The notes: generated by a model not told the origin, from the letters alone. A stretch of 64,000 nt of DNA from Sneathiella marina (GCF_023746535.1 NZ_CP098747.1:3337501-3401500); one strand, 5' to 3'; counted from the first letter of the stretch, positions 37,504 to 47,467 are shown. Program-made: numbers and translations.

Positions 37504-38169
37504 TCAGATCCGCATTGCTTTTCCTGTTCTTGTGTATAGAAAAGCCAGTAACATTCCAGTTGCAAACCCGCCGCAATGAGCTGCCCACGCTATTCCAGCT
37601 CCCGGACCTACCAATAAAGTACCAAGAGCTGTCGCGCCAATTAACAGATTAATCCCCATCAAGACTGCAACAAAAACCAGCACACCTCGCCATTTGTAAC
37701 GAGGAAGAAGGACAATCGCAGTTGCCCCCATCGCTCCAAAAACGCCTCCGGACGCGCCATAGAGAAATATATCAAGGCCGGGTTCCGCAATTAGATATTC
37801 CGCAATTGCCCCTAACCACCCGGACAGAAAATACAATACAAGAAAGCGGGCCGGTCCAAATCTCCGTTCCACCATTGTCCCGAATGCCAAAAGCATCCCG
37901 GCATTGATTATCATATGGGCCCAATCATGATGCAAAAACATATGGCTGTTCAGCGTCACAAACAAATGAAACAAATTTGGAACAGTCGGATTTTCCAATA
38001 TGGCGCTGACGACAGCCGGGCGAAAAGAGAAATTCAGCAAAACCCAGTTTTCCGTCGCCTGGGTTGTTACCAACATCAGTAGATGAACGATAAAAATAGC
38101 CGCCACCAAATACATGGTGACCGGCGGAACATTGAACATCGGTTCATCGGAGTTTGAATTTTGCGTCAA
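37504..38169 (-). CDS. Rhomboid family intramembrane serine protease
   Basis: The 221-residue protein has about six membrane helices. The catalytic dyad is Ser140 in GASGGVFG and His198 in AHCGGFATG, and the conserved HMFLHHDWAHMIINAGML helix (76-93) has the oxyanion-side His and Asn. All residues needed for proteolysis are present. Substrates cannot be predicted. It is expressed away from its neighbours with 97 bases before the YHS gene and 71 after the CoA transferase gene. Confidence 0.93.
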   Translation of the reverse strand: MTQNSNSDEPMFNVPPVTMYLVAAIFIVHLLMLVTTQATENWVLLNFSFRPAVVSAILENPTVPNLFHLFVTLNSHMFLHHDWAHMIINAGMLLAFGTMVERRFGPARFLVLYFLSGWLGAIAEYLIAEPGLDIFLYGASGGVFGAMGATAIVLLPRYKWRGVLVFVAVLMGINLLIGATALGTLLVGPGAGIAWAAHCGGFATGMLLAFLYTRTGKAMRI

Positions 38170-38240
38170 AAATGGAACCCTACTTTTTACCGGCGTTAAT
38201 ATTTCCGGCAGGAAAAAAACACAGGGTATATGTAATAGGG

Positions 38241-39446
38241 CTACTCTCCGTTTACAGCAAGAAATTCAGCAATTTTTTCATCAGCATACCCAAGGGACTT
38301 AAGAACCTCCGCGGTATGCTGACCGACCTGTGTCGGCGGTGCAACCTTAGTCATTGGGCTGTCTACATCGGCTATAAAAGGCGCACCGACTAGTCGTAGC
38401 GCATCCTCGAATCCTTGAATCTTACCGGTATCGATCATTATACCGCGATGTTCCAGTTGGGGATCCTTGACAGCTTCATGCAGTGTTCTAACTTCCTGAA
38501 CGGCTATGCCAGCTTCGTTCATGATTTGCAGCCACTCTTCGGTGGTTTTCACCTTCAAAGCATCACCAACCAACGCCAACCCGGATTCCAGGTTTGCCTG
38601 ACGAGCCTCAAATGTCGCGTAAAGCGGATCTTCGAGTAAATGCGCCAGACCAATCGCCTTGAGCACACTTTCATTCTGAGCAGAGGTAATAGTTGCAACC
38701 AGGATTTTCCCGTTCAGGGTATCGAAGCATCCGGCAGTAGGCTGCCGGGTTGGAGAATCGTTGCCGAGCAACGGCGGAATATTGCCGCGCACCATAAAGT
38801 CTGCCATTTGCGCCGCGGCCAACATAAGGGCGCTATCATACATGGCGACATCCAGATACTGCCCCTCTCCAGTGACATGGCGCCGGTTGATTGCCGACGA
38901 GACGGCAAACGCCGCATTAATTCCGGTGAACATGTCAATCACCATGATCCCGATGCGTGTTGGTCCGGTCTCTTCATGGCCGTTTAGTGTAAAAAGACCA
39001 GATGCCGCCTGAATGGCAGAATCATATGCCTTATCTCGACTTCTTGGTCCCTCCTGTCCGTATCCGCTAATTGAGCAATACACCAGATCAGGTTTGCGCT
39101 GTTTCAATGTTTCGTAATCAATCCCGAGTTTTTTGGCGACTCCGGGGCTGAAATTTTCGACAACAACATCAGCGTCCTCAACGAGTTTATAGGCTATCTC
39201 CCGCCCTGCTTCCGACTTCAAATCCAGCGCAAGGCTCTTCTTGCCCAGGTTGACCGTCAGAAAAGCCGGTGAAAGAAGCTTCGCCGCCATTTCGGGATCC
39301 GTCAAGGTTGTGCGCAATTGATCCCCTTTTTTCGGGGCTTCAATCTTAACAACATCCGCACCGAGCAGGGAAAACATCTGCGTACAGATCGGGCCTGCAA
39401 GAACCTGCGTAAAATCAACTACTTTTAGCTTTTCATAGGCACGCAT
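38241..39446 (-). CDS. CaiB/BaiF family CoA transferase (class III)
   Basis: The 401-residue enzyme should move CoA between carboxylic acids through an aspartyl-CoA anhydride. The N-terminal LKVVDFTQVLAGPICTQMFSLLGADVVKIE motif is typical, and Asp142 in KAYDSAIQA is the expected nucleophile. Its start overlaps the stop of the ADP-forming synthetase gene by one base (39446), so the two are coupled. As the last gene of the regulator-hydratase-AtuA-synthetase operon it probably activates or recycles the pathway's acid substrate, together with the synthetase. Confidence 0.9.
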   Translation of the reverse strand: MRAYEKLKVVDFTQVLAGPICTQMFSLLGADVVKIEAPKKGDQLRTTLTDPEMAAKLLSPAFLTVNLGKKSLALDLKSEAGREIAYKLVEDADVVVENFSPGVAKKLGIDYETLKQRKPDLVYCSISGYGQEGPRSRDKAYDSAIQAASGLFTLNGHEETGPTRIGIMVIDMFTGINAAFAVSSAINRRHVTGEGQYLDVAMYDSALMLAAAQMADFMVRGNIPPLLGNDSPTRQPTAGCFDTLNGKILVATITSAQNESVLKAIGLAHLLEDPLYATFEARQANLESGLALVGDALKVKTTEEWLQIMNEAGIAVQEVRTLHEAVKDPQLEHRGIMIDTGKIQGFEDALRLVGAPFIADVDSPMTKVAPPTQVGQHTAEVLKSLGYADEKIAEFLAVNGE

Positions 39447-41542
39447 CAGTTTTCCACTTTCGGTACGATCAAGGCATCGACGGCAACGGCGCCATTTGGA
39501 AGGACAATAAACGGGTTTACGTCAATGGTTTCAATGGTATCCGCGTTGGTTGCAGCAAAAACAGAGAGTTTCGATAATGCCTCTGCCAGTGCCTCTATAT
39601 CTGAAGGCGGAGCACCCCGCACACCATCCAGCATCGCCCGCCCCTGAATTTCATCAATCATTCGATGCGCTTCATCGACCCCAAACGGGGCAAGCCGGAA
39701 AGTCACATCCTTCAAAACTTCAACGAAAACACCGCCAAGACCAAACATGACCGCAGGGCCAAAAACAGGATCACAAACGACGCCCATAACGGTTTCGACA
39801 CCACCGGACACCATTTCAGCCACAATTACACCGTCAATTTTTGCGTCCGGCTTCGCTGTTTTAGCTCGCTCGATTAGAGTATCAAAGCCGGCAGCAACTT
39901 CCTCGGCAGTATCCAGGCTCAAGAGAACACCGCCAATCTCTGTTTTATGTAAAATATCCGGCGACGCGATTTTCATGACAACTTTTCCGCCAATTTTCTG
40001 CCAGACGGCCACTGCTTCCTCGCGGGATTGCACAAGTTCTTCCGTTGTTACCGGAACACCAATGCTGTTCAGCACTCGTTTTGCCTCATGTTCTGCAATT
40101 GGTGTGGTTGGCGCCGGCAGGGCTCCAGTTGGTAACGCAGGCGGCGCGTCCGGGCGGCCTCGCTCGAAAACCTCGCCGAAATGCATCAATGATGCCATAG
40201 CACGCACAGCAAGCGACGGATCCTCATAGCAGGGGATGCCGAGATCTTCATAGGTAGACACGACCTCATCCGGACCGATAATACTCATCATCATGATTTC
40301 ATCGGCGTATTTTTCGCGGATATTCGTGAAAATCTGCTTACAAATATCCTTCGTAAATGGAGAAGCCGGGACGCTGGCCATATAGACGATATGCGCATCG
40401 AAATCCGCTTCATCAATTGTCATGCTGATATTGGCTTCCATCAGGCTTGGATCGTTTAGAGCCTGGGCGGTAAAATCAACTGGGTTCGTCACCCCTGCGA
40501 AGGGGATAAGTTCCTTCAATTTCTTTTGTGTCGAAACCGGAAGCGGCGCAACGTCCAGTTCGTATTTAACAGAGGCATCCGCCATCTGCACGCCGACACC
40601 GCCGGAAATTGTTTGCAGATCGATCTTCCGTCCCGTCGGATATCGACCATATTGACAGGCATAGGCGACATCCACAAATTCTTCTGTCGTTTCCGCACGA
40701 TAGACGCCATATTGTTTAAACAAAGCATCATAGACCGCATCGGCCCCGGCAAGCGATGCCGTATGGGAAGCAGCTGCCTGTGCCCCCACATCCGTGCTGC
40801 CGACTTTCATGAAAATGACAGGCTTTTCCGCATCCCGCGCCATCTCCAGCGCTTTGCAGATCCGATCGGCATCTTTCATCCCCTCTGCATAGGCGAGGAT
40901 CACCTTGACGTCCGGCGCTTGTGCGTAAAACTCAATGACCTCGGCAACATCAACATCGGATTCGTTTCCAGTCGTAACCCAATAATTTGAGCCAACACCG
41001 CGCAACTGGGACACCATAAATACATGAGCGCCGTACGCACCACTCTGGCTGACGATCCCCATTGGTCCCGGTGGCAGGCGCAACATTCCCGGTGCATTGG
41101 TAAAGGTTCCGTACCAGCTTGCATCCACATTAAAGACACCCAGACAATTTGGGCCAATCAGCCGCATGCCGCTTTCCTTGGCAATACCGGTGATCTCACG
41201 CTGAGCTTTCGCGCCGTCGTCACTGAGTTCGGCGAATCCAGATGTAAACATCACGGCGCTTTTAACACCTTGATCGGCGCAATCACGAACCGATTGAACA
41301 GCAATTTTTGCAGGAACAGCGATAATCGCGCAATCAACTCCTTTGGGGACATCCTGAATTTTACCGAATGCAGGCAAATCCTGAATAGTTTCCCATTTCG
41401 GGTTTACTGGATAAATATCGCCTTTAAACCCTAAGGTTTTCATTGAATTGATCGGTCGGCCGCCAATGCGGGACGGCGTGTCTGACGCACCAATGATGGC
41501 TACAGATTTCGGCCTGAGCATGGCTTCAAGCGAATGGGTCAT
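39446..41542 (-). CDS. Acetate-CoA ligase family protein (ADP-forming acyl-CoA synthetase, alpha-beta fusion)
   Basis: The 698-residue protein fuses the alpha part (CoA-binding and CoA-ligase domains, about 1-460, with SVAIIGASDTPSRIGGRPI at the start and IVSQSGAYGAH in the middle) to the beta ATP-grasp part (about 480-698). Such enzymes convert acyl-CoA, ADP and phosphate to acid, CoA and ATP, or the reverse, through a phosphohistidine. The substrate here is probably the acid of the surrounding pathway. Its gene begins 34 bases after the end of the AtuA gene and overlaps the CoA transferase start. Confidence 0.9.
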   Translation of the reverse strand: MTHSLEAMLRPKSVAIIGASDTPSRIGGRPINSMKTLGFKGDIYPVNPKWETIQDLPAFGKIQDVPKGVDCAIIAVPAKIAVQSVRDCADQGVKSAVMFTSGFAELSDDGAKAQREITGIAKESGMRLIGPNCLGVFNVDASWYGTFTNAPGMLRLPPGPMGIVSQSGAYGAHVFMVSQLRGVGSNYWVTTGNESDVDVAEVIEFYAQAPDVKVILAYAEGMKDADRICKALEMARDAEKPVIFMKVGSTDVGAQAAASHTASLAGADAVYDALFKQYGVYRAETTEEFVDVAYACQYGRYPTGRKIDLQTISGGVGVQMADASVKYELDVAPLPVSTQKKLKELIPFAGVTNPVDFTAQALNDPSLMEANISMTIDEADFDAHIVYMASVPASPFTKDICKQIFTNIREKYADEIMMMSIIGPDEVVSTYEDLGIPCYEDPSLAVRAMASLMHFGEVFERGRPDAPPALPTGALPAPTTPIAEHEAKRVLNSIGVPVTTEELVQSREEAVAVWQKIGGKVVMKIASPDILHKTEIGGVLLSLDTAEEVAAGFDTLIERAKTAKPDAKIDGVIVAEMVSGGVETVMGVVCDPVFGPAVMFGLGGVFVEVLKDVTFRLAPFGVDEAHRMIDEIQGRAMLDGVRGAPPSDIEALAEALSKLSVFAATNADTIETIDVNPFIVLPNGAVAVDALIVPKVEN

Positions 41543-41576
41543 GGATTGCTTCCTTCTTATCCCTTTATATATGTAT

Positions 41577-43394
41577 TTATGTCAGGCTTTTGGCCAGAGA
41601 ACTAGGCACTTTTATGGGAAGTGCCAATAATTGCTGCGCATAGGTTTTCGCCAGATTATCCAGATGCAATGTCGACGTCCCGCCGCCGCCCAAACAGTCA
41701 GTCAGCAAGAAATTCACTGCTCCCATTCCCGGAAGATCAAATCGGGTAACGTCCCCTTCGATTACATGAGCGAACCATTCCTTTACCCGATCTTCTGAAG
41801 CGCTTTCCTTGATCCAGGGTAAATACGCTTCTGACCTGGCGATAACACCAACATTCGCATTGTTGCCCTTGTCGCCGCTGCGCGCAACTGCCAGAGAAAT
41901 AAGCGGAACGTCAACCAGTTCTTCATTAACCTCCGGCGGCTTGCCATCTCTGTTGGAGACCTGCTGCCTAATCTCACCGAATGTTTCGGGTACAGGCATT
42001 TCAAACCCGATATTCTTGTCGTTGACAAATACGTCAGTCTGGACGTCATTTTTATCGATCAGAAAAGCGAATTGCGCGACGACCGGGGTAATTTTTGGTC
42101 GGCCCGCCGCCCCTGCGGAACAGCGGCCCGTTGTCATGGAGAGACCAACGCCGGTTGTTTCCTTGGAGAAGAGCTCAAGAGCTGAACGTTCATCATGACG
42201 TACATCTATCTGCGTAATAATCTCGCGTGCCATCGGTGCCATCTGGTCAGCATTACCGCCCCAAAGTGTCTGGGCACCGATAATATGTGTCGCCGTATCC
42301 CGGTAGTCACCCAGGTTTCTTTCCATAAACAAGCGGCGGGTGCGTTTTATCAACGCGGCCGAAAAAGCTTCCCCTTTTTGAACCGCATCAAATCCGGTTA
42401 TTACCGTAGAAGCAGTCGATCGGTATCCATCCATATAAGTGCCGGATACTTTATACGTCGCCGTAGGTGCACCGCCTTTTACGCCGGTTATTTCCAGCCA
42501 GTCTTTTTTGGTTTCCGTCAATGTAACATCTGAAAAATCGCAAATAGCATCCGGCATCACATAAGCGGAAGGGTCACCGATTTCATAGAGAATTTGCTCT
42601 CCAACGGAAAATTTGGAGACGATACCACCGGTCTCATCAGGTTTCGTAATAGCAAAACTTCCATCAGCCCGACAAACGGCAATGGGATATCCCATGTCAT
42701 CCCAACCGCCCACAGTATCTTTCCAGTCCGTGAAATTACCGCCGGTTGCTTGCGCGCCGCATTCAAGAATGTGCCCGGCCAGGCTCCCCGAAGCCAGCTT
42801 GTCATAATCATCGGCGGACCAGCCAAATTCATGGATAAGCGGCCCCAGGGTAACAGCGCTGTCGACACAACGACCGGTAATCACGACTTCCGCGCCGGCA
42901 TCCAGCGCAGCCGCGATGGGAAAGGCTCCCAGATAAGCGTTAGCACTGATCATTTTTTCAGGCATCGCTTTGCCGGAGAACATTTCTGTTACATCCTGCC
43001 CCCGCAATTCTTCGATGCGGTCCGTAAGATTGTCGCCTTCAACGGTTCCTATGTTCAATGAAACACCGGCATCGCTGGCAACCTTGGCCAGCGCTGCAGC
43101 GCAGGCCGCAACATTTACACCGCCAGCATTTACGACGACTTTTATGCCGCGCGTTTTAATTTCACTGATAAGCGGCTTCATGACCAAGCCAATAAAATCC
43201 TTGGCATATCCTGCCTCCGGATCTTTTTGTTTTGCCCGCACGAGAATGGACATGGTGACTTCGGCAAGATAATCAAATACCAGGTAATCAACATTGCCCT
43301 TCATCACCAACTGACGGGGTGCTTCCTGAGAATCTCCCCAATATCCGGAGGCTCCACCGATGCGAACGGTCTTTGAGGGTTCTAAATTGCTCAT
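41577..43394 (-). CDS. atuA: Acyclic terpene utilisation AtuA family protein (DUF1446)
   Basis: The 605-residue protein starts with the DUF1446 domain (VRIGGASGYWGDS, DYLVFDYLAEVTMSIL, VVNAGGVNVAACA) and carries a C-terminal AtuA-like ferredoxin-fold domain (about 500-605, with LAVARSGDKGNNANVGVIAR). In Pseudomonas aeruginosa atuA belongs to the citronellol and geraniol degradation cluster, but its biochemical role is not established. It overlaps the upstream hydratase gene by 4 bases (ATGA). Its presence is the main marker that this region is an atu-like catabolic cluster. Confidence 0.9.
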   Translation of the reverse strand: MSNLEPSKTVRIGGASGYWGDSQEAPRQLVMKGNVDYLVFDYLAEVTMSILVRAKQKDPEAGYAKDFIGLVMKPLISEIKTRGIKVVVNAGGVNVAACAAALAKVASDAGVSLNIGTVEGDNLTDRIEELRGQDVTEMFSGKAMPEKMISANAYLGAFPIAAALDAGAEVVITGRCVDSAVTLGPLIHEFGWSADDYDKLASGSLAGHILECGAQATGGNFTDWKDTVGGWDDMGYPIAVCRADGSFAITKPDETGGIVSKFSVGEQILYEIGDPSAYVMPDAICDFSDVTLTETKKDWLEITGVKGGAPTATYKVSGTYMDGYRSTASTVITGFDAVQKGEAFSAALIKRTRRLFMERNLGDYRDTATHIIGAQTLWGGNADQMAPMAREIITQIDVRHDERSALELFSKETTGVGLSMTTGRCSAGAAGRPKITPVVAQFAFLIDKNDVQTDVFVNDKNIGFEMPVPETFGEIRQQVSNRDGKPPEVNEELVDVPLISLAVARSGDKGNNANVGVIARSEAYLPWIKESASEDRVKEWFAHVIEGDVTRFDLPGMGAVNFLLTDCLGGGGTSTLHLDNLAKTYAQQLLALPIKVPSSLAKSLT

Positions 43395-44218
43395 CGCTTC
43401 CCCCCTTCACCGGTTTCCTGCCAGGCAGGTTTTCTCTTTTCCGCAAAAGCAGATTGCCCTTCTTTTCCTTCGGCTCCCCGATTAAGAAGGGAGAATTTTT
43501 CAGCCGAAAACCGGATCATGTCTTCTTCCGGTACAGAGCCAACTTTCAACATAATGGCCTTGGTCGCAGCATTCGCCTTTGGTCCGCATTTCAGAACCTT
43601 GGCAACGACGTCTTCCAGGGTAGTGTCGATCGTATCGTCCCGGCACAGATATTGTGCAATGCCATATTCATACGCTTTGTCGCCGCCGAACCTCTCTGCG
43701 GTTAACGCCAATTGGCGTGCACGGGTAAGGCCAATTCGTTTCACCACATACGGGGCGATTTGGGCGGGTGCAACGCCAAGTGTGGTTTCCGGCATGCCCA
43801 TTTTTGCGGTTTCCGATACGATTGTGATATCTGCAAGGCATGCATATCCCATACCGCCACCAAAGGCGGATCCTTCTACAACGGCGATAGTGGTCTGCGG
43901 CAGATTTTCAAACCGCAAAAAAGCCATGCCGGCCCCACGGTTTCTTTCCATAATTGGATCACTGTCTTCGGTAACGACATCTTCCGCCATATTTCGGCGC
44001 TCTTTTATATCGCCGCCTGCACAAAAATGCCCGCCTGCTCCGCGCAAGATTACCACACGCACTTCGTCTGAATTTGACAACCATTCAACAACGGCAGCAA
44101 ACTCTTCACCCATCTGGCTATTGATTGCATTTCGCTGGTCAGGTCGATTAAAGGTGAGATTTAACCTTGGTCCCTGCACATCCAAAAGCAGAAACTCACA
44201 TTTTGGTAGATCCGGCAT
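43391..44218 (-). CDS. Enoyl-CoA hydratase family protein, AtuE/LiuC-like
   Basis: The 275-residue crotonase has the oxyanion-hole segments FCAGGDIKE (65-73) and SAFGGGMGYACLAD (117-130). The first catalytic Glu of classical crotonases is replaced by Gly124, but Glu144 in MPETTLGV is kept. A similar loss of one Glu occurs in isohexenylglutaconyl- or methylglutaconyl-type and other crotonases, so hydration of a branched substrate is possible but not certain. The gene lies between the TetR regulator and atuA in one operon, matching the role of AtuE in hydrating the carboxylated terpenoid CoA. Confidence 0.82.
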   Translation of the reverse strand: MPDLPKCEFLLLDVQGPRLNLTFNRPDQRNAINSQMGEEFAAVVEWLSNSDEVRVVILRGAGGHFCAGGDIKERRNMAEDVVTEDSDPIMERNRGAGMAFLRFENLPQTTIAVVEGSAFGGGMGYACLADITIVSETAKMGMPETTLGVAPAQIAPYVVKRIGLTRARQLALTAERFGGDKAYEYGIAQYLCRDDTIDTTLEDVVAKVLKCGPKANAATKAIMLKVGSVPEEDMIRFSAEKFSLLNRGAEGKEGQSAFAEKRKPAWQETGEGGKR

Positions 44219-44252
44219 TTTATGCTCTTTCTTTTTAATTTGGCCGACAAAA

Positions 44253-44885
44253 TTATAATGCGGTCAGATATTGCTTAAACATATCCTTAAACCGCTCTAT
44301 TTGGGGAGAAAGTTTTTCACTATCCCCGGCAATAATTCTTGTCAAAGCCAATCCACGGAAGGTGATCATCAGCGTTGACCGCCAGGATACGATTTCCTCC
44401 AGGTCCCGGCCAGTATCGGCGAATATTTCCTGCCAAGTCAGCGCGCGTTTTCGCTCCAGCTCATCTAGCGCGGATGTTATTGCAGCGCTAAATTCCGGAT
44501 CATTTCGACCTCTCATGGTAATCTCCATAAAGGCAGTATAGGCTTCTCCCTGAAATCCCCGCCAATACTCGTCAAAAACCCGATCCAGCCTTTCCTGTAA
44601 CGGCAGCTGTTTAAGCTGTTCGGTATTCAGATGCTCGACGAGCCGTGCCGCGATCTCATTGATACTGGCCACCAGAAGAGATTTCGGGCTATCAAAATGG
44701 TACTGTATGGCGCCGCGGGTCATGCCGGCTTCGCGGGCGACATCTTGTGTCGTGAGTTGAGAGGCCCCTTTATTGTGCAGCAGCTTTATTGCGGCATCCA
44801 CGAGCTTCGTCCGGGTTTCTATGCGCCGCTCCTCCTGCCGTTTTCTCCCTGTGCTATTTGACTCAGCCACTGTTGCCATCAGCAT
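44253..44885 (-). CDS. TetR/AcrR family regulator (AtuR-like position)
   Basis: The 210-residue protein has an N-terminal TetR DNA-binding domain (about 20-65) with a recognition segment TQDVAREAGMTRGAIQYHFDSPKSL and a C-terminal ligand domain. AGGA precedes the ATG at 44885. It is the first gene of the minus-strand operon and lies 75 bases from the operator-like palindrome at 44960-44981, so it probably represses itself and the divergent dehydrogenase operon. A second copy of the operator at 55328-55359 would extend its control to the carboxylase and thiolase operons. An acyl-CoA intermediate is the likely inducer. Confidence 0.88.
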   Translation of the reverse strand: MLMATVAESNSTGRKRQEERRIETRTKLVDAAIKLLHNKGASQLTTQDVAREAGMTRGAIQYHFDSPKSLLVASINEIAARLVEHLNTEQLKQLPLQERLDRVFDEYWRGFQGEAYTAFMEITMRGRNDPEFSAAITSALDELERKRALTWQEIFADTGRDLEEIVSWRSTLMITFRGLALTRIIAGDSEKLSPQIERFKDMFKQYLTAL

Positions 44886-44954
44886 CTATTCCTATGTAAA
44901 AATTGGTCTGCCATTGTCTGGCGAGAACCGGAAATATAGATCGCTCAAATTATC

Positions 44955-44986
44955 ATTTGTAACATTCATTCATGAATGTTAGTATT
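44955..44986. promoter_or_regulatory. Operator site 1 of the TetR regulon
   Basis: A perfect palindrome, TAACATTCAT at 44960-44969 and ATGAATGTTA at 44972-44981, surrounds two bases between the divergent TetR and acyl-CoA dehydrogenase genes. The 32-base window matches the reverse complement of 55328-55359 at 29 positions. Size, symmetry and position fit a TetR-family operator. Confidence 0.75.
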
Positions 44987-45068
44987 TTCCCAACAAAAAG
45001 ACAATCCAAATATACGATATGCTGAACTCATTTAGCACATCCGCTGGGCCAGAAGGTGGAAAATTAGC

Positions 45069-46214
45069 ATGCAATTCACCCAAGAACACCGTGAGCTGTC
45101 AGACAGTCTCAAAAAATTTATCGACGCTGAAATCAACCCTTATGTAGATGAATGGGAAGAGGCGGAAATGTTTCCGGCCCATGACCTCTTCAAAAAAATG
45201 GGAAATATGGGATTTCTCGGAATCAGCAAACCGGCAGAATTCGGCGGCAGCGGATTGGATTATTCGTACGAAGCAGTCTCCTCTGAAGCACTCGGGTATA
45301 TAAATTGCGGCGGTGTCGCCATGGGGATCGGCGTTCAAAGCAATATGGCGACCCCCGCTCTCGCCCAACATGGCTCCGATGCGTTGCGCCGAGAGTTTCT
45401 AGTTCCGGCCCTGCAAGGAGACATGGTCGCCTGCATCGGTGTGACGGAAGCAGAAGCCGGATCCGATGTCGCCAGTTTACGAACCAATGCTCGTAAGGAT
45501 GGCGATGACTACGTGATAAACGGCTCAAAAATGTACATTACAAATGGGCTGCAAGCGGACTGGGTCTGCTGCCTTGCCAATACGGGAGATGGCCCTGCCC
45601 ATAAGAACAAGACCCTGATCATCATACCCATGGATAGTCCTGGAATAACAAAACACAAAATAAGAAAAATCGGCATGATGTCGTCTGATACGGCGCAACT
45701 TTTCTTTGACGATGTCCGCGTTCCCCAAAGCAACAGAATAGGTGAAGAGGGACGAGGATTTATTTACCAAATGCAGCAGTTCCAGGAAGAAAGGCTGTTT
45801 GCTGCTGCCCGTGGCCCGCGTGTCATGGAAGAGGCCATCAACGAGACCATTGAATATACGCGGCAGCGAAAAGCCTTTGGTAAGTCCATTCTTGATAATC
45901 AGGTTGTAAATTATCGGCTGGCGGAGCTGCAGACAGAAGTCGAGGCGCTACGTGCCCTCACCTATCATGCGGTCGAAAGATATGTCGCCGGTGAAGATGT
46001 CACCAAACTGGCGTCCATGGCGAAACTCAAGGTCGGCCGTTTGCAGCGGGAGGTAATGGATAGCTGTCTTCAGTATTGGGGAGGACAGGGTTATGTCTGG
46101 GAATCGTCCATTTCCCGAAGATTTCGAGACTTCCGTTTAACTTCAATTGGTGGGGGCGCTGATGAAGTCATGTTGAAAGTCATCACGAAATTGATGGGAA
46201 TATCTCCCTCATGA
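45069..46214 (+). CDS. Acyl-CoA dehydrogenase, AtuD (citronellyl-CoA dehydrogenase)-like
   Basis: The 381-residue flavoenzyme has the FAD-binding CIGVTEAEAGSDVASLRT (122-139) and MYITNG segments. A candidate catalytic base is Glu241 in QEERLF, the position used in isovaleryl-CoA dehydrogenases rather than the C-terminal position of short-chain enzymes. This fits branched or long substrates. The N-terminal INPYVDEWEEAEMFPAHDLFKKMG stretch resembles citronellyl-CoA dehydrogenase AtuD as I recall it. GGTGG lies about 10 bases upstream. It is the first gene of the plus-strand operon behind operator site 1. Confidence 0.85.
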   Translation: MQFTQEHRELSDSLKKFIDAEINPYVDEWEEAEMFPAHDLFKKMGNMGFLGISKPAEFGGSGLDYSYEAVSSEALGYINCGGVAMGIGVQSNMATPALAQHGSDALRREFLVPALQGDMVACIGVTEAEAGSDVASLRTNARKDGDDYVINGSKMYITNGLQADWVCCLANTGDGPAHKNKTLIIIPMDSPGITKHKIRKIGMMSSDTAQLFFDDVRVPQSNRIGEEGRGFIYQMQQFQEERLFAAARGPRVMEEAINETIEYTRQRKAFGKSILDNQVVNYRLAELQTEVEALRALTYHAVERYVAGEDVTKLASMAKLKVGRLQREVMDSCLQYWGGQGYVWESSISRRFRDFRLTSIGGGADEVMLKVITKLMGISPS

Positions 46215-46251
46215 TGCGGCATCCGTATCCAAAAGAATAAAGGCCCGAAAC

Positions 46252-47466
46252 ATGGACTTAACCGATCGCACGGAACATCTCGCCTTTCGCCAGGAAGTCC
46301 GTCAGTTTCTGGATAAACATAAGGCGACGGCACCTGAAGAAACCGCGCATTCTTTCCGGTTATCTCCGCGACCCTATACCGATACTGTCAAAGCCTGGCA
46401 AAAACTGCTTGTCAAAAATGGATATGCCGGTCGGACCGTACCAAAAGCCTATGGCGGCTATGGAGCAGAGCCTGACATTCTTAAAAACCGAATTATTGCC
46501 GACGAATTTTTCGCTGCTGACATACCGCAAGGGCTTTATAGTCAGGGCATTTCCATGCTCGTGCCCACACTTCTTGAGCACGGAACGGAAGAACAAAAGA
46601 AAACCTGGATTGGCCCGACAATTCGGGGGGATGTCATGTGGTGCCAGGGCTACTCGGAGCCAAATTCGGGATCTGATCTAGCCAGCCTGCAAACGAGCGC
46701 GATCGAGGACGGTGACGATTTTCTGATTAACGGGTCAAAGATCTGGACATCATCTGCACATATTACACCCATGATTTTCTGCCTCGTTCGGACAGAGCCT
46801 GATGCCTCCAAATATCAGGGGATCAGCTATCTGATTTTCCCAATGGATACACCGGGGATTGACGTGCGGCCCTTACAAACAATGACGGGGCACCCGTCCT
46901 TCAACGAAGTCTTCTTCACGGATGTTCGGGTCCCAAAAAACGCAGTAGTTGGTGGTCGGGGAAATGGGTGGAAAGTCGCCAATAGTACGCTTAAGCATGA
47001 GCGGGGCATGCTCTCAAACGCCAATGGCTCGCTGGAACGCCTGAACAAGATTTCTACGCTGCTCAAGAAGGAAATGCTGGACGGACGCCCGCTTTGGGAA
47101 AATAAAAATCTGACAGACCGGTTCGTCTCCCTGCAGGCTCGGGTTCAAGCTATGCGGTTTCATGAAATGCGGCTTTTGACACGCACCAAGGATGGCAAGG
47201 CTCCCGGACTTGGAGATATGATCTGCAAGCTTTTAGGCTGCGAATTAAACCACCAACTCGACGCACTCGCCATTGATGCCCTTGGTGAAATCGGCGTTCT
47301 TTATGATGGTATCCCTTCAGCGAAGGAAGATGGCATCTGGCAGCAATGGTATATGTATGATCTCGGCCTCATAATCGGTGGCGGCACAGCACAAATCCAA
47401 AAAAACATCATCGCGGAGCGGGGACTGGACATGCCGCGGGAACCGCGCCATCAGAAAGGTTCGTAA
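46252..47466 (+). CDS. Acyl-CoA dehydrogenase, probable catalytic subunit of a two-subunit enzyme
   Basis: The 404-residue protein has the FAD-binding CQGYSEPNSGSDLASLQT segment (131-148) and Glu250 in KHERGML, which aligns with the base of isovaleryl-type dehydrogenases. The C-terminal position of short-chain enzymes reads GGGTAQ, with no Glu. The next gene, one base away, encodes another dehydrogenase-fold protein that lacks both possible bases. This arrangement is like the alpha/beta acyl-CoA dehydrogenases of steroid side-chain degradation (ChsE type). Confidence 0.85.
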   Translation: MDLTDRTEHLAFRQEVRQFLDKHKATAPEETAHSFRLSPRPYTDTVKAWQKLLVKNGYAGRTVPKAYGGYGAEPDILKNRIIADEFFAADIPQGLYSQGISMLVPTLLEHGTEEQKKTWIGPTIRGDVMWCQGYSEPNSGSDLASLQTSAIEDGDDFLINGSKIWTSSAHITPMIFCLVRTEPDASKYQGISYLIFPMDTPGIDVRPLQTMTGHPSFNEVFFTDVRVPKNAVVGGRGNGWKVANSTLKHERGMLSNANGSLERLNKISTLLKKEMLDGRPLWENKNLTDRFVSLQARVQAMRFHEMRLLTRTKDGKAPGLGDMICKLLGCELNHQLDALAIDALGEIGVLYDGIPSAKEDGIWQQWYMYDLGLIIGGGTAQIQKNIIAERGLDMPREPRHQKGS

Positions 47467-47467
47467 C

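Noticed and set aside
39446-43394. Long frames on the plus strand opposite the CoA transferase, synthetase and AtuA genes
   Set aside because: They are shadows of real minus-strand genes: no family features, no ribosome-binding sites and codon patterns that mirror the true genes.
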